Assembly (NCBI GenBank): GCA_040954595.2
Contig: CM082579.2
Location: 4,340,001-4,404,000, forward strand
Source of the DNA: Balanoglossus misakiensis
Lineage: Eukaryota; Hemichordata
Reading direction: 5' to 3'
DNA: 64,000 nucleotides
Below, piece after piece: positions 62,481 to 64,000 of the stretch. Every line of letters begins with the position of its first letter. The first letter of the stretch is position 1. The notes beneath the pieces were generated by a model. The model was not told where the DNA came from. It saw only the letters and a program-made list of their open reading frames with translations, and made no database searches. A program made the position numbers and the translations under genes.

Positions 62481-62523
62481 GTTGCCGTGGTGATGACTAA
62501 CACAGGCTCGGTTGCTCGGCAAC
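62481..62523 (+). promoter_or_regulatory. Pair of X-box-like motifs
   Basis: GTTGCCGTGGTGAT at 62481-62494 is followed by GTTGCTCGGCAAC at 62511-62523, the latter a perfect GTTGC/GCAAC inverted repeat with a 3-nt centre. They lie in CpG-richer DNA. Confidence 0.35.
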
Positions 62524-63181
62524 AGGTCTGAATTATACCGCATTCAGACTGCAATCATCAAACTCCTGTGTGCTGTGCGTTCTGAAACACATGCACCGTG
62601 TCGACATATGAGTGGAGATTCTCTAAATCTCTTTCCGGGGGAACAAAAAGAATCAATTTCAGCAGATACACTCCAGAATATGCGATAATGTTATCACAAT
62701 CTCATCCCAATTTAAAGAGCGGAGTCAAGGAGGACAAATTGGAAAAAATAGTCAAGCTTGATAGTGTCAATGTCTCACCCTCACGCCTTGACATTTTTGG
62801 CATACCTCCTCGCCTCAGATATAACATTGACTTTGACAATAACTAGGTCGCCGAGGTCGGGGGAGAGTCCACCCTCGTCATCTGTCACCATAAAAAAGTG
62901 ACAGTGAGTGAAAGGATGTGTATTAAACAGCACATGTACCATGTTTTTGGAGAGGAATCAAGATACAAACAGAAGTGAGATCTGATCCTGCTCGACTGTG
63001 AGTTTTCTCTGCCTAAGCAGCCTCTCCATCTCCTGACACGTGGAGAATATTTTGGTTTCACTACAAGATGTTTTGTCCCAACAGTGTAAATCAGATCCAA
63101 ACGAGATTCACATCTGAACAAAACAAGTACCCTTAGCAATATGTATACTAAACTCCTTTTTCAAAAATGATCTTTATTCAC

Positions 63182-63212
63182 TCATTCCATTTGCAAAGCA
63201 GTGGGTCTCCTC
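63182..63212 (-). CDS. TBC1D19: Weak candidate TBC1D19 N-terminal exon
   Basis: On the - strand, between a ttttccag acceptor and a gtgaat donor, the reading is G-D-P-L-L-C-K-W-N-E. This resembles the LLxKWNE stretch I remember from vertebrate TBC1D19. A second acceptor would extend it to 63224. The next exon (expected to start at the following Met-Gly) was not found and the match is short, so this is tentative. Confidence 0.2.
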
Positions 63213-63224
63213 CTGGAAAACATC

Positions 63225-64000
63225 CTGAAAATAATTACTTGATTGGCTGGACGCATTTAGTTAATTAAAGTGTAAATAAACCATTAGCGGTAAGCCGACA
63301 CTCACTAGCCTTGGGGTAAAATCTGTGCTGATTTGACGATCATGTCTTTTTTTTTCTGCTGCCGAGCAAGCAAAAATTGTTTTATCTTTTGCCGGAAAAA
63401 AAAATTCCAACAATTACATTTCGTCTCACTTGTGGCACTGCCTAACAGATTATACTGCATCTTTCACAACAATAGTTAATGTTATCATTTTAAAGTGTGT
63501 GATTTAACAGGGTCTAACTGCAGGGTTTGGCAAAAAAAAACACTCACTCACTCAACAGATATTAGGACGGAGAAAATTTCCTAATCTACCTCTCAGTTTT
63601 GCTCACACTAAAAGTTGTGCTGTTTTATAGACTTGCAAGTTTCAAGATAGAGAAGATACATGTATCTCTGTTCTAGTGAGGTGAAGGTTAAATACACCCC
63701 TATTTTGAATGCCCAATCTGGTAGCACCATAAAACATGCTCTTTCACTTTAGGGACCCCGAACCCCCTCATAATCGCCGGTATTTTAGAGTTATTTGTGT
63801 GAGGAAGTAGAGCGGTCTGTCGGTCTGTGCAGCCCCAGCCCTGGCCTGGCCTAGCCTGCCTGCCTGAGTTTGTTGACACTTGACAATTTATTGAATCCCA
63901 CTCTGGTACAAATATGGTATGCTGGTTTAAATAGCTAATGATTCTGTGCAGCAGATCTACACTATCACTCCCATTAATCTCACAGCTGTTTAACCAGCAC
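63225..64000. other. Right edge, no assignable gene
   Basis: AT-rich DNA with several A/T homopolymers and a CCTGG/CCTGC-rich patch near 63840. I see no exon, RNA gene or clear repeat. Confidence 0.5.

Larger units (their letters stand above)
25282..63181 (-). other. Large presumed TBC1D19 intronic region
   Basis: About 38 kb of mostly CpG-poor, AT-rich DNA without a splice-supported frame I can assign. Since TBC1D19 needs about 270 more N-terminal residues, small exons may be hidden here or the N-terminus may lie beyond the window. Repeats and CpG islets within it are listed separately. Confidence 0.55.

Overview
This is animal nuclear DNA. Its coding sequence is broken into short exons with GT-AG introns, there are microsatellites, and a polymerase III tRNA gene sits inside an intron. 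The DNA is AT-leaning, with many TACATGTA-type palindromes and a two-state CpG pattern. This suits an invertebrate, plausibly a marine one, but the species cannot be named from the sequence. No bacterial operon, phage, CRISPR array or complete autonomous transposon is visible.

Two protein genes point toward each other. On the + strand, 18 exons between 2379 and 13567 join in frame into a 581-residue protein. It has two cyclic-nucleotide-binding (cNMP) folds and matches the CNBD2 family in layout and length. The first fold keeps the Glu and Arg of its phosphate-binding cassette. The second is split by a charged insertion of roughly 80-90 residues and has lost those residues. A tRNA-His(GTG) gene lies in intron 4, and a microsatellite fills most of intron 7. 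A TATA-like box lies 292 bp upstream of the start codon. A GC-rich open block at 456-908 may be an alternative first exon or part of a neighbour on the other strand.

On the - strand, seven exons between 25281 and 14928 encode the last 254 residues and stop codon of TBC1D19, a Rab-GAP-like TBC-domain protein. Both catalytic fingers of the TBC fold are replaced. The stop codons of the two genes are about 1.36 kb apart, tail to tail. The N-terminal half of TBC1D19 was not found with confidence. From 25.3 kb to the end of the window the DNA looks intronic, with one weak candidate exon near 63.2 kb.

The intronic and intergenic DNA holds a perfect 235-bp tandem duplication, a related family of short interspersed repeats, a three-copy array with GTTGC motifs, a purine-rich tract with a strong hairpin, and several homopolymer and trinucleotide tracts. 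CpG falls abruptly near 14.2 kb, between the two genes. The likely reason is that TBC1D19 is methylated in the germ line and CNBD2 is not. Small CpG-rich islets remain inside the CpG-poor introns and are the best candidates for regulatory DNA.

No wholly new system was identified. The most interesting points are the CpG boundary, the degenerate TBC fold, the asymmetric cNMP pair with matching introns, and the GC-rich upstream block.
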